From Mesorhizobium sp. SCN 65-20 (GTDB lineage Bacteria; Pseudomonadota; Alphaproteobacteria; Rhizobiales; Rhizobiaceae): 42,216 nt of DNA. The stretch covers positions 1-42,216 of the forward strand of contig MEEF01000062.1 of NCBI GenBank assembly GCA_001724355.1. Reading direction: 5' to 3'. This document shows positions 8,182 to 17,825 of the stretch, in pieces. Made by a program: the position numbers and the translations under genes. Position 1 is the stretch's first letter. The number at the start of each line of letters is the position of its first letter. The notes under the pieces were generated by a model, which saw nothing but the letters and a program-made list of their open reading frames with translations, was not told the origin of the DNA and made no database searches.

Positions 8182-8959
8182 TTTCGTCAGCGCCTCGAAT
8201 TCGCACGATCACGATGGTGACATTGTCGGTTCCGCCGCGGTCGAGCACCTTGGCGAGCAGGTCCTCGCAGGCCGCTTGCGGCGTGGCCGCACGGGCCGCG
8301 GCCTCGATTTCGCCGTCGCTGACATGCGCGGTCAGACCGTCTGTCCCCAGGACGAAGACGTCTCCGGCTTGTATGTCGCCCTGGCGGAAGTCGACCGTGA
8401 TGTCGTCGCCGACCCCGATTGCGCGCGTAATGACGTTCTTACGCGGCCAGGCCTCGGCTTCCTCCGGGGTGATCGCACCGCGGTCCAGCAGATCCTGGAC
8501 TTCGGTGTGATCGTGAGACACCTGTACGATCGATCCGCCGCGAATGAGATAGAGACGGCTGTCACCCAGCCATAGGCAGGCGAACTTGCCGTCCATCGCG
8601 AGCAATGCTGCGACGGTGGAACCGATGGTCACTCCATGCGTACGGGAGAACTCGCGGATTTCGCCATGCGCTCGCCGCAGCCTGTCTTCGAAACGCGCCC
8701 GCAAGTCGGGTGCGGAACTCGCGATGCCTATGGTCGACAGGTGATCAACGATGCTGGCCGACGCGACCTCGCCGGCGTCGTGCCCGCCCATCCCGTCGGC
8801 AACCACCCAGAGGCCACTGCGGGGTTCAGACAGATAGCTGTCCTCGTTGGTCTGGCGCACGCAGCCCTTGTGGCTCACGCCATAGCTCTCGAAGGGGAGG
8901 GCGACATCGGTCAATTGTCTAAGCGCCTCTCGGACGCCCCTCTGCGGACGGTTTCCCAT
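8147..8959 (-). CDS. pppA: T6SS PP2C-type protein phosphatase PppA
   Basis: A 270-residue metal-dependent Ser/Thr phosphatase of the PP2C family. Family landmarks are R-Q-T-N-E-D-S (about 35-41), V-A-D-G-M-G-G-H (about 53-60), a L-G-T-D-G-L-T motif near 190-200 and G-G-T-D-N-V-T-I near the C-terminus. These Asp residues bind the two metal ions. In T6SS loci such phosphatases reverse threonine phosphorylation by PpkA and switch secretion off, acting on FHA proteins or TssL. The location between tssM and the hydrolase genes and the two FHA genes in the locus support that role. No PpkA-type kinase gene is visible in this window. The ATG at 8959 lies 70 bases after the tssM stop. Confidence 0.9.
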   Translation of the reverse strand: MGNRPQRGVREALRQLTDVALPFESYGVSHKGCVRQTNEDSYLSEPRSGLWVVADGMGGHDAGEVASASIVDHLSTIGIASSAPDLRARFEDRLRRAHGEIREFSRTHGVTIGSTVAALLAMDGKFACLWLGDSRLYLIRGGSIVQVSHDHTEVQDLLDRGAITPEEAEAWPRKNVITRAIGVGDDITVDFRQGDIQAGDVFVLGTDGLTAHVSDGEIEAAARAATPQAACEDLLAKVLDRGGTDNVTIVIVRIRGADESANFEPLEGGR

Positions 8960-9029
8960 GCTCGCGACGGTTACTCTGCCACAGGCAAGGGCACCAGAAT
9001 ATCGAAATCATCAATGGCCCGTCCCGCAC

Positions 9030-12000
9030 TCAGAGATCGCTCGGACAGGCGAACTCCGAAAAGGCCGGCAGCGCAAAGGGGTTGCCGGGCGGGTTGACCT
9101 GAACGGTATAGGCCACGTCGCGGCCTCCGATCACGAAGCGCAGTTCGAGGTTGTCGCCATTGCGGTTGGCGGTTGCCGTGTCGAGCAGCCGCTTGAGCGC
9201 CCACGGACCATCGAACTTGATCGCGGAGTCACGGCCCGGCAACTCGGGAGTGAGGCTGAGATGCGCCGACCCCGCCACGTTCGTGCCCGGCCATGTCACA
9301 ACCGCCGGACTGCTACCCGTCTGGTAGCTCTGCACGATCTGCCCGTTGACGTCGAGCAACGCCATGTCCGCGTCGCCGTGCAGGGACAACAGCGTGAAGG
9401 TCAGGTTGACTGCGGGGGTCGACCCTCCAAGCGGGAAGAAGGCGTCCCTGATCTGCGCCGCGAGTTGGAACTGCTTCAGCGTCGCAGCGGAAAAGGAGCG
9501 TCCGAGTTGCGTATCCTGGTTCCAGGACCAGTCTTGCCTTGAGGTGTCGGCAAGCTGGGCGAGGTTCTGGGCGAAGAACCTGTCCATGGTGCCACCGGGG
9601 CCGAACAGCCGAGCGAAGTCGGCGATCGACACGTCTTCGGTCGCAGATGGCCTGAACGGAAAGCGATTGCCGATCAGATCCTGGCACGGCCCGGTCACCG
9701 TGTCCTTGAGCTGTTCGCCAAGCTGCGCAGCAGAAGCCGATGCGACGTCGACCTCGAAGTCGTCGGCCGCGGCCTGAACCATCCGGGCAAGTTGCTTGGG
9801 CAGTCGCGAGGCGTTGGCGCGCAGGTTGGAGATTTGCAGCTGGAGGTTGGCATTGACGCGGTCGGCCTGAGACGGGGCTGCGGCCGCGATCGTCAGGCTC
9901 TGCCTCATCGCCCGGAAATTCTGGATCAGGGCATCGATCGGACGCTGGCCCGGACGCCCGTCGACCAGGAGGTGGAATGGCCGGAACTGTGCCTCGATAT
10001 TGGCGCCCGGAACCTGTTCGCCTGGGCTGGAGGCGGTGCCAGCGCGGCTGGCCGACTTGCGACCTGCCGTCTCGATGCCTATCCGTGCAAGCCCTTCGGC
10101 CTGCGCTACCTCATCGACGGTGTTGGTTGTTCCACGCGTCAGCGCCGTTTCGCGGGCAATCGCCTCGAAAAGCTGGGCGAGCGGCGAATTGGCCGCGCCG
10201 GCCGCCGACAAAGTAACGTATTTCGGTTTGTCGGCCGACATGGACTTGAGCTTGAGCCGGTCGAGCACATCGTTCCATGCCTTTGAAAAAGTGGTCGAAT
10301 AGCGGTCCAGCAGTTCTGGCCCCAACTGCAACAGATCTTGCTCGATTCCGCCCTGTTCGCCGCCGCTCCCGATCACCCATTGCTCGTCGGCGAGCTTCTG
10401 GGCGACAGTCGACAACTGCTCAAGGTAGAAATCGTGGAAACCCGAATAGGTATAGATCCCTGGGACGCGCAGGGCCGAGAGCTCGCTCCCATCCACGGTC
10501 TCGAAGACAAGCTGTCCCTCCGGGCCCGCTTTGGCGGCGATCGCAAAATCAGGCGGGACTGCAGGCGAGGCGGCGGCGATGAGCGCCGAAGCGCGGTCGG
10601 CCACCGTCATGCGCCCGAGCGACCGCTGGGCCGACTCCACCAGCGGGCGGTTCAGTTCGACGGCGACATCGTATTCGTCGTCGAGAGCCAGCATGGCGCG
10701 GAGATGCTTTTCTAGGGCTTCCCGTCCTTCCCGGTTCTGCGATCCGGGATACCGGTTCACCTCCCAGTCCCTCGTCAACCAGGCGACGATGGCGTCGTCG
10801 TCCACCTTCGGAGCCTTGCCGCCGAGCATGAGGTAGGTCTTGAGCGGCTCGTAAAGAGTGGCCGGATCGCCGATGCCGGCTTCGATGGCCTGCTCTAGCT
10901 GCAGCAGCAGCCTTGGACGGAACATCCGCTCGAGCGCTTGACGGTAGGCGCTCACAGAAGCCGACTGAAGCCGCTCGCGCTGGCTCATGCCGAGCGTTTC
11001 GTGCGGCAATACCGGTTGCTCGCGGTACTCGTAGCCCGCAGGAAGGCTCCGTATGGCTTCGAGCGCGTCGATGACGGTGCCCAGATCTGCGTCCGCGATG
11101 CTCTGGCCGGTGAGTTCAGCGCCGGCTGCCTTGCGATACGCCTCGGCGGCCGCGTCGGTCGACGCAACAAGCTCGCGATTGGCCTTGAAGCTCACTCCCA
11201 GAGCTCCAAGTGCGGCCGCAATTCCGAGGCCGACCGCGGTGATGCCGGCGAGCCGGCCCAAGCGAGCCCGCCTTTCCGCGGATCTGTCGAATGACACCCA
11301 GCCGGATTCGGCAAAAACCACCTCTGCCAGAAGGTCGTGGAGGAAGAAGCTCTTTCCCGTCCCCGAGAGGTGAGGCACGGCTCCGAAGCTTCTCCCCATC
11401 GTGCCGAGAATGCGGTCGAAAGGGGTGCCTTCCTGGGTACCGGAAGAGAAATAGAACCCCCGGGGCAGGAAGCCAGCCCCTTTCTCCGGCGGGAAAAAAC
11501 GCCCGAGAAGATCGGTGCACCGTTGCCGTAGCGATGCGAACTGGGCGGGGAAGCGAAAGATCGAGATGCGAGCGACTGGATCGGGCTCCTCCTGGAGCCG
11601 ATCCGGCAAGTCTTCCGATAGTCGCAGCGCAAGTTCTTCGAATTCGGCTGGTGTCTCGCCGACCAGGTTCGCCTGCAGGTCCGCAGTCTGGAATGTCGCC
11701 CCCCAGACCATACGGCGGCGCATCTCGTCGAAATTGCCGAAATACTCCATGAAACCGGCGATCAGGTCTGCCTTCGTGAACAGGATATAGACCGGAAAGG
11801 TGATCTTCAGCGTCTCGTGCATCTCACGCAGCCGGCTCCGGAGATCGGAGACTTGTCCCTCGAGGCCATCCTTCGTGACCATGAGGTCGGAAAGGCTGAC
11901 CGCGACGATTACGCCGTTGATGGGCTGAGACGCCCGATACTTCTTCAGCAGGGAAAGGAAGTCCAGCCAATCCCTGCGATCGCGCGAGGGATCGGAGTCC

Positions 12001-12527
12001 TGGGTCGCGAAGCGTCCGGCCGTGTCAATCAGGACCGCCTTGTCGGTAAACCACCAGTCGCAGTTGCGTGTGCCTCCAACGCCTGGCACGGGCTGGGCCG
12101 ATCCGGAAACGGAGAGGGGAAAGTTGAGGCCGGAATTGACCAGGGCGGTCGTCTTGCCCGCCCCGGGCGGGCCGATAATGACGTACCAGGGCACTTCGTA
12201 GAGGAAGTTGCGGCGGCCGCTGGCGCGCCTCAGTGCCTCGATTGCCTTTTGCATGCTTCGTTCGAGCGCTAGGGCGTCGCCATCCCTATCGGCGGAGCGC
12301 GAAGACGCGGCTTCGAGCGCGCGTTCGGCTGATCGGGCGCGAAAGAACCGCAACAGGTAATAGCCCCCCAATGCGAGGACAAGCGTCGCAATGACCAGCA
12401 GCCGTAACCATGCCGGTGCCAAGGGGCGGGCATCGCCGAAGCCTATCAGCGGCCCGGCATACCAGATCGCGGCGGCCAGCCCCAGCAGTGCCGCGATGCT
12501 CGCAATCCGCAGAAGCCAGCCGTTCAT
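9030..12527 (-). CDS. tssM: T6SS membrane subunit TssM (IcmF), copy 1
   Basis: A 1165-residue inner-membrane protein that, with TssL and TssJ, forms the trans-envelope complex docking the T6SS baseplate. Two membrane helices lie near residues 5-25 and 41-60, a cytoplasmic NTPase-like domain follows with Walker A G-P-P-G-A-G-K-T-T at 119-127 and a D-T-A-G-R Walker B-like motif, then a third helix at about 420-445 and a large periplasmic region with the IcmF-related and C-terminal TssM domains (e.g. W-P-G-T-N near 1080). Full length for the family. It sits between tssL copy 1 and pppA. It differs clearly from the second tssM at 23156-26695, to which it is homologous but not a recent duplicate by eye. 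Confidence 0.93.
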   Translation of the reverse strand: MNGWLLRIASIAALLGLAAAIWYAGPLIGFGDARPLAPAWLRLLVIATLVLALGGYYLLRFFRARSAERALEAASSRSADRDGDALALERSMQKAIEALRRASGRRNFLYEVPWYVIIGPPGAGKTTALVNSGLNFPLSVSGSAQPVPGVGGTRNCDWWFTDKAVLIDTAGRFATQDSDPSRDRRDWLDFLSLLKKYRASQPINGVIVAVSLSDLMVTKDGLEGQVSDLRSRLREMHETLKITFPVYILFTKADLIAGFMEYFGNFDEMRRRMVWGATFQTADLQANLVGETPAEFEELALRLSEDLPDRLQEEPDPVARISIFRFPAQFASLRQRCTDLLGRFFPPEKGAGFLPRGFYFSSGTQEGTPFDRILGTMGRSFGAVPHLSGTGKSFFLHDLLAEVVFAESGWVSFDRSAERRARLGRLAGITAVGLGIAAALGALGVSFKANRELVASTDAAAEAYRKAAGAELTGQSIADADLGTVIDALEAIRSLPAGYEYREQPVLPHETLGMSQRERLQSASVSAYRQALERMFRPRLLLQLEQAIEAGIGDPATLYEPLKTYLMLGGKAPKVDDDAIVAWLTRDWEVNRYPGSQNREGREALEKHLRAMLALDDEYDVAVELNRPLVESAQRSLGRMTVADRASALIAAASPAVPPDFAIAAKAGPEGQLVFETVDGSELSALRVPGIYTYSGFHDFYLEQLSTVAQKLADEQWVIGSGGEQGGIEQDLLQLGPELLDRYSTTFSKAWNDVLDRLKLKSMSADKPKYVTLSAAGAANSPLAQLFEAIARETALTRGTTNTVDEVAQAEGLARIGIETAGRKSASRAGTASSPGEQVPGANIEAQFRPFHLLVDGRPGQRPIDALIQNFRAMRQSLTIAAAAPSQADRVNANLQLQISNLRANASRLPKQLARMVQAAADDFEVDVASASAAQLGEQLKDTVTGPCQDLIGNRFPFRPSATEDVSIADFARLFGPGGTMDRFFAQNLAQLADTSRQDWSWNQDTQLGRSFSAATLKQFQLAAQIRDAFFPLGGSTPAVNLTFTLLSLHGDADMALLDVNGQIVQSYQTGSSPAVVTWPGTNVAGSAHLSLTPELPGRDSAIKFDGPWALKRLLDTATANRNGDNLELRFVIGGRDVAYTVQVNPPGNPFALPAFSEFACPSDL

Positions 12528-12561
12528 GGTCGCACCCGATCTAACGATGGCCGGCCCGCGA

Positions 12562-14019
12562 TCACAGGGTCTCCTCCCGACGCAGCATCACGTCGACGCG
12601 GCGGTTGGTAGCCCGGCCTTCGGGGGTCGAATTGTCGGCGATGGGTTCGTCCTGGCCCTTGCCTTCCGCCACGAGGCGCGAGGCGTCCCCGATGCCGGGA
12701 ACGAGCAATGTGCCTACCGCCTTGGCGCGAGCGACCGACAGATCGTAGTTGGACTTGTAGGGGCTCGACCGCCCCGGCTTTGCGTTGTCGGTGTGTCCCA
12801 CCACCCGCACAGGACCGCGTTCGGCGGCGAGTGCCGCCGCGATGCGCTTGGCAACGTTCGCGAATTCCGGCTTTGTGTCGGCCTTGCCGGGGTCGAACAA
12901 AAGACGGTTGTCGATCTCTATGACGATGAATTCGCCCTTGGCGTCGACGCCGATCCCGCCGCTCTGGATGTCCTCAGCCAGCGCCGCGCGGATGCGTTCT
13001 ATCTGCGCCGGCACCACGGCTGCCGGTTCCGGTTCCTGGGCAACGGGGGCAGGGGTTGCGCGCTCGATCACGACAGGTGTCGTAGGAGCGAGCGCCAGCA
13101 GCTTGCCCGCCACTGCGTCGCCCTCGTTCGTGATGGTCGCGCGCATCCAGAAGAAGGCACCGGTAACGAGAGCCAAGCTGGCGGCGGCAATGACCCACAG
13201 GGGCAGTCGGACCGCACGTCGCGCCACGATCGCGGACATTCCCCGCCAGCGCGGCGAGATCTCGCTTCCGTCCGTAGGCCTGTAGTAGCGCAATGCGTCG
13301 AAGCTATCCTGGCGCAAGGGCTCGACGCCATGGCCCCGCTGCGTGCCCCGATAAGGTCCCTCGAAACCAAGCGACAGGCAGGCATGCAAGAGTTCGAGCA
13401 GGTCGCAGCGGTCTTCGGGTGCGGTCAAGACCGCGTTCAGCGCATCGAAGAAGCCGTTGCCTGCATGCTCGAGCCCGTAGAAGCGCCACAGCATGCTGTG
13501 CGGCGCCCACGCCTCGCCGCCGATGCCGGGCAGGTTCCTGGCTATGTCGTCAGCCGTCTCGCAAAGCGCGTATCGTGCAATGCGCGCGTCTTCCTGGCGG
13601 ACGCCTGAATCGGCAGCCCTCCAGTCGAACTGCTCCACGGCATCGGCCAGGTGCCTTCCAAGTTCCTCCGCGGTCGCGGACTGGAAGCCATGGGTGCGCA
13701 AGTCGCCGAGGGTCATGAGCAGGGGCGCAGCGGCAGCAATGATCGGGTTTGAGGCAGCGTATTTGATGTTCCGGTAGGCGTCGTATCGAGCCTCCGGGTC
13801 GGCCGCAGCCTTTGTTGACCTGTCCCCGGCCTCCGCCTCGACGTCAGGCTCTCCTTCGGCGGGTGGCTGGAAGATCACAGTCGCGTCGGGCCGCGTCTCG
13901 GCGCTCTCGGCGTAAAATACAGTAGGGTCCGCCGGAACAGCCTCGCCCGTCCCGCGGCCCGGCGTTGCCTGTACGATGGTTCTGCCCCCGGAACCGGAAG
14001 GGTCGTCCTTGGAACCCAT
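12562..14019 (-). CDS. tssL: T6SS membrane subunit TssL (DotU) with OmpA domain, copy 1
   Basis: A 485-residue 'evolved' TssL. After a disordered, acidic N-terminus of about 85 residues comes the cytoplasmic DotU/IcmH domain (about 85-250; N-P-I-I-A-A-A-A-P-L-L at the start and L-S-L-G-F-E-G-P-Y-R near the end, both family marks). One membrane helix follows at about 270-292, then a linker and an OmpA-type peptidoglycan-binding domain (about 375-485), with G-H-T-D-N, a L-S-x-A-R-A motif and the N-R-R-V-D-V ending. DotU contacts TssM and the baseplate; the OmpA part anchors the complex to the cell wall. It precedes tssM copy 1 by 34 bases. The N-terminal tail holds several Thr (e.g. T-I-V-Q-A-T-P) that could be phosphorylation sites; that is speculative. 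Confidence 0.92.
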   Translation of the reverse strand: MGSKDDPSGSGGRTIVQATPGRGTGEAVPADPTVFYAESAETRPDATVIFQPPAEGEPDVEAEAGDRSTKAAADPEARYDAYRNIKYAASNPIIAAAAPLLMTLGDLRTHGFQSATAEELGRHLADAVEQFDWRAADSGVRQEDARIARYALCETADDIARNLPGIGGEAWAPHSMLWRFYGLEHAGNGFFDALNAVLTAPEDRCDLLELLHACLSLGFEGPYRGTQRGHGVEPLRQDSFDALRYYRPTDGSEISPRWRGMSAIVARRAVRLPLWVIAAASLALVTGAFFWMRATITNEGDAVAGKLLALAPTTPVVIERATPAPVAQEPEPAAVVPAQIERIRAALAEDIQSGGIGVDAKGEFIVIEIDNRLLFDPGKADTKPEFANVAKRIAAALAAERGPVRVVGHTDNAKPGRSSPYKSNYDLSVARAKAVGTLLVPGIGDASRLVAEGKGQDEPIADNSTPEGRATNRRVDVMLRREETL

Positions 14020-14191
14020 CGCCGATCACCCGCCTTCGCGCAACGACAGCACTGGCTCGATGAACGATGCTGCGGCGTCGAGGAAGCACAGCACTGCTCA
14101 GCCTTGGTGAGCATGGTAGTGCAAGCGGTTGGCGATGGAAACGGGCGCTCCGGCCAAGCGAACGAAGCTCGCCTGGCCCCTCCGAGGATGG

Positions 14192-15283
14192 TTACTTCTG
14201 ATTGGTGGCTTTCGTGTAAGCCTCGCTGAAGTAGGCAAGGAATATGTCGAGCATTCCGTTCTCGTGGGCATTCTCCTTGGCTTCCCAAGTCGCGACGAAT
14301 GCTTCCCAGGCACGCGCCTTCTTCGACATGAACGAGGATGCGGGAACCTTGCGCTCTATGGCATCCGGCGACAGTTCATCGAGAAGTCGCGACAAGGCTG
14401 TCTGCATGGCGGCGTAGGTCGCCAGCTCATGCGTCTTGAGATCGCGGAAGGCCTCTTCGATGCTGCGCCGCGCGTCGAGATAGCCGGAGCGACGGCGGGC
14501 GAACATGATCTCCAGAACTTCATCCGAGCGCGGGATGAACTTCAGCGGATTGTTGTCGATGCCGCCGATCATCGTCCTCTGGCTGCTCTTTGCCAGCGTC
14601 TTGGCCGCCGCGCGCGCCTTGAGCAGTTGTGCCAACTCGTCGACCACGGCCCGCAACACCGATCCGATCTCGGCTGCGACGTCCTTGGGGTCGCGCTGTG
14701 TGAAGACCTCCGGCGATACACCGGCTCCCGCCGCAATCAGCCGCAGGATTTCCGCCGCATCGGCTTGTGGTTGCTGCGGCATGGCTGCCGCCGCCGGAGG
14801 CTGGGGAGGAGGCCGCCGCACGGCGGGCCTCGGCCTGGGTGCCGCAGCCGGCATTTCCTCCGCCGCACCAAAGAAGGGATCGGCGAGATGCGGGATCGGA
14901 TGGGGTGCCAAATCAGCCCTCGCAAGGGCAGGGCGACCCCATTCGCTGTCGGCGCCCACCGCCGATGCGTCGTCCTCGATCGACACAGCCACTATGTAGC
15001 GGCCGATCCAGATCCGGTCGCCGTCAGTCAGGCGGTACGGAGCCGATATGCGCTGGTTCGATCCGTTGACGAAGGTTCCGTTGCGCGACACGTCGTGCAG
15101 CCAGAAGGCGCCGCGGTCATAGAGTACCTGGCAGTGCAGGCCGGAGATGAAACGGTTCGGATCGGGCAGGTTCCAGTCGCGGTTCTCGCGCCCGATGTCG
15201 AAGTCGCGGCCGTCCGAGTTGAAGCTGATCGGCCCGCCATTGGGCAGCCTGTCGACATTCTCGATGGTCAGACTGATGAACAT
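14192..15283 (-). CDS. tagH: T6SS-associated FHA-domain protein (TagH-like), copy 1
   Basis: A protein of 363 residues (380 if GTG at 15334 is used) with an N-terminal forkhead-associated domain and the TagH-type C-terminal domain. The FHA part shows D-I-G-R-E-N-R-D, S-G-L-H-C-Q-V and D-V-S-R-N-G-T-F-V-N-G, the phosphothreonine-binding loops. A Pro/Ala-rich linker follows (about 150-190), then a helical region beginning near N-P-L-K-F-I-P, shared with the second FHA protein. FHA proteins read threonine phosphorylation and trigger T6SS assembly. ATG at 15283 opens directly on the family's M-x-x-S-L-T-I-E-N-V, so I prefer it; neither start has a strong ribosome-binding site. It is the first gene of the left operon, divergent from vgrG. 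Confidence 0.85.
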   Translation of the reverse strand: MFISLTIENVDRLPNGGPISFNSDGRDFDIGRENRDWNLPDPNRFISGLHCQVLYDRGAFWLHDVSRNGTFVNGSNQRISAPYRLTDGDRIWIGRYIVAVSIEDDASAVGADSEWGRPALARADLAPHPIPHLADPFFGAAEEMPAAAPRPRPAVRRPPPQPPAAAAMPQQPQADAAEILRLIAAGAGVSPEVFTQRDPKDVAAEIGSVLRAVVDELAQLLKARAAAKTLAKSSQRTMIGGIDNNPLKFIPRSDEVLEIMFARRRSGYLDARRSIEEAFRDLKTHELATYAAMQTALSRLLDELSPDAIERKVPASSFMSKKARAWEAFVATWEAKENAHENGMLDIFLAYFSEAYTKATNQK

Positions 15284-15487
15284 CCGATCTTGCTCGCCAG
15301 ATTTGCGCGCGCCGGCAGCCTCGTCCAGATTCACCTAGTTATTCTAGCAGTTTGCGCCCTGTCGAGCACAGTGCCATTTCAGACGCGCACATACGGCGTT
15401 CGCCTGATGCGGCATTTTGGTGGCCCGAAAAACTTATGCTAAGCTCCGAATTCGAAAGTCCGGCCGTTCCTGGAGAGGCACGACGCC

Positions 15488-17815
15488 ATGGCAACCGATC
15501 GTGCTACAGTGGTCCGGACACCTCTTGGCGCCGATACGTTGACCTTCACTCATCTCCTCGGTCGGGACGAGGTGAGCCGCTGTTTTGCCTTTACGGTCGG
15601 CTTCGTCAGCACCGACCAGGCCATCGATCCCCTGGAGATGCTTGGCGGCGCAGTGTCGGTCGAGGGCGAGTCCGACCCCAAGCGCTGGTTCAGCGGCCTA
15701 GTCGCGGAGTTCCGCCTCGCTCGGATCGAAGACCGGCTGGCCTATTATGAGGCCGTCGTCAGGCCTTGGTTCTGGTTTCTCGGCAACACCACCGACTGCC
15801 GCATCTTTCAGAACATGACCGCCATCGAGATCGTCGAGAAGATCTTCTCCAAATACGGCACGGCTAAATTCGAGAAGCGGCTGCAGGGCTCCTATCCGAC
15901 CCGCGACTACTGCGTTCAGTACGATGAAAGCGACCTGGATTTCGTGCAGCGCCTGCTCGAGCACGAAGGCGTCATGTACTTCTTCGAGCATGCCGACGGC
16001 GAGCACAAGCTGATCCTGGCGGACGCCATGAACAAGCTGAAGCCGGCGCCGGGTTACGACAAGGTGCCTTATCATTTCGAGGGGCAGGCGACCCGCCGCG
16101 ATATCGAATATATCACCGAATGGATCCCCGGCAGTTGCGTGCGCCCCGGAGCCTATGCCCACACAGATTTCGACTTCAAGAAACCCGGCGCGGACCTGAT
16201 GGCGAAGTCCGACCAGGCCTTCGGACATAAGCTGGCTTCGGGCGAGCACTACCGCCAGCCCGGTGCGCATCTCGACGTCGGGCGCGGCGACAGCATCGCC
16301 GGCATACGGCGCGAGGAGCTCCAGGCGGTTCATCACCGCATCGCCGCCGCAGGCACCGTGCGCGGTCTCTTCTCGGGGTGCACCTTCACTCTGGACGGTT
16401 TTCCGCGCGACGACCAGAACCAGGAATATCTGGTTCTCAGCGCCGAATACCGCATCTACGATCCGGGCTACCGCAGCGGCGTAGACACACAGGGCGAAAA
16501 CTTCACCGTGGTGCTGGGCCTAGCTCCCACCAGCCTGCCGTACCGTCCGCCCCGGATCACGCCGCGCCCGATCATGCGCGGGCCGCAGACTGCCACTGTG
16601 GTCGGCCCTTCGGGCGAGGAGATTTTCACCGACGAATATGCGCGGGTGAAGGTGCAGTTCCATTGGGACCGCCTCGGCAAGAAGGACCAGAACAGCTCAT
16701 GTTTCGTGCGCGTGTCGCAGACCTGGTCCGGTAGCGGATTCGGCTTCATCCAGATCCCGCGCATCGGCCAGGAGGTGATCGTCGATTTCATCGAAGGCGA
16801 TCCGGACCTGCCGATCATCACCGGCAGGGTCTACAACGCCTCCCAGATGCCGCCATACGGCCTGCCTGGCAACGCCACGCAGTCCGGCCTCAAGACCGAG
16901 TCCTCAAAAGGCGGGGGCGGTTACAACGAGCTGATGTTCGAGGACAAGACCGGCTCCGAGCTGGTCAATTTCCAGGCGCAGAAGGACCACAACCTGCTCA
17001 TCAAGCACGATCGCACCAAGCTCGTGCAGCACGACCAATCGGATCGCATCGACAACAACGCCAAGCACTCGGTGGGCGTCAACCTCGACGAGGACGTCGG
17101 CAAGAACAAGACGGTCAAGGTCGGCGTCGACCAGAAGACGGACATCGGCTCGAACGACACCGAGACGGTGGGCACCAATCGCTCGTTGAGCGTGGGCTCG
17201 AACGAGACCATCAAGATCGGCTCCAATTCGAGCGAGACGATCGGGGCCAACCACACCCAGACCGTTGCCATCGCCCAGGCGATCACGGTGGGCGCAGCCC
17301 GTGTCGACACGGTCGGTGCGACCGAGACCCGCAGTGTGGGTGCGGCCCAGACCAACACGATCGGCGCCAGCCGCTCGGTCAGCGTGGGCGCTGCACAGAG
17401 CCACAGTATCGGCGCCGACGACAGTTGGCAGATCGCCGCGAACCAGAGCGTGCAGATCAGCGCCGACCAGACATTCGAGGTCGGGGGTGCGAAGTCGACG
17501 ACCATCGGCAAGGCTCGCAGTACCAAGATCACTGACGGGGATACCACCGAAGTCGGCGGCGACCGTGCCCTGAAAATTGCCAAAGGCAGCTTGGTTGATG
17601 TCGGCGAAGGGGCGGCCATAAAGGTGGGCAAGGACCTCTTGATCGAGGCCGGCGATTCCATCGTCATCAAATGCGGATCGGCGGCGATCTCGATGAAGAA
17701 GGACGGCACCATCAACGTCGAAGGCAAGGACATCACGGTCCTCGGGTCGGGTAAGATAAACGTCAAGGCATCAAGCGACATCACCATGAAGGGTTCGCAG
17801 ATCAAGCAGAACTGA
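15488..17815 (+). CDS. vgrG: T6SS spike protein VgrG (TssI)
   Basis: A 775-residue trimeric spike protein at the tip of the Hcp tube. Residues about 1-350 correspond to the gp27-like base (G-R-D-E-V-S-R-C-F-A-F near the start; R-D-Y-C-V-Q-Y-D-E-S-D-L-D-F-V-Q-R-L-L-E-H-E-G family motif). The gp5-like OB domain spans about 370-465, with the conserved V-K-V-Q-F-H-W-D-R and P-R-I-G-Q-E-V-I-V-D-F. From about 530 to 690 comes a repetitive beta-prism with hexad-octad units (V-G-S-N-E-T, I-G-A-N-H-T and so on). The C-terminal about 70 residues contain a C-G-S-A-A-I-S-M-K-K-D-G element and no added effector domain. A GGAGAGG site precedes the ATG. It starts a three-gene plus-strand unit. Confidence 0.96.
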   Translation: MATDRATVVRTPLGADTLTFTHLLGRDEVSRCFAFTVGFVSTDQAIDPLEMLGGAVSVEGESDPKRWFSGLVAEFRLARIEDRLAYYEAVVRPWFWFLGNTTDCRIFQNMTAIEIVEKIFSKYGTAKFEKRLQGSYPTRDYCVQYDESDLDFVQRLLEHEGVMYFFEHADGEHKLILADAMNKLKPAPGYDKVPYHFEGQATRRDIEYITEWIPGSCVRPGAYAHTDFDFKKPGADLMAKSDQAFGHKLASGEHYRQPGAHLDVGRGDSIAGIRREELQAVHHRIAAAGTVRGLFSGCTFTLDGFPRDDQNQEYLVLSAEYRIYDPGYRSGVDTQGENFTVVLGLAPTSLPYRPPRITPRPIMRGPQTATVVGPSGEEIFTDEYARVKVQFHWDRLGKKDQNSSCFVRVSQTWSGSGFGFIQIPRIGQEVIVDFIEGDPDLPIITGRVYNASQMPPYGLPGNATQSGLKTESSKGGGGYNELMFEDKTGSELVNFQAQKDHNLLIKHDRTKLVQHDQSDRIDNNAKHSVGVNLDEDVGKNKTVKVGVDQKTDIGSNDTETVGTNRSLSVGSNETIKIGSNSSETIGANHTQTVAIAQAITVGAARVDTVGATETRSVGAAQTNTIGASRSVSVGAAQSHSIGADDSWQIAANQSVQISADQTFEVGGAKSTTIGKARSTKITDGDTTEVGGDRALKIAKGSLVDVGEGAAIKVGKDLLIEAGDSIVIKCGSAAISMKKDGTINVEGKDITVLGSGKINVKASSDITMKGSQIKQN
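17081..17560 (+). repeat. Repetitive beta-prism coding region of vgrG
   Basis: Imperfect repeats encode units of about eight residues with the pattern V/I-G-x-N/A-x-x-x-x (for example SVGSNETI, TIGANHTQ, SVGAAQSH). At protein level this forms the needle of the VgrG spike; at DNA level it is a set of diverged short repeats that could expand or contract. Confidence 0.7.
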
Positions 17816-17825
17816 GGCGGGTTTG

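Noticed and set aside
15335..15487. TGGCAC motif upstream of the left FHA gene as a sigma-54 promoter
   Set aside because: The -24 element is good but the -12 position has GA in place of GC, so the match is not convincing.
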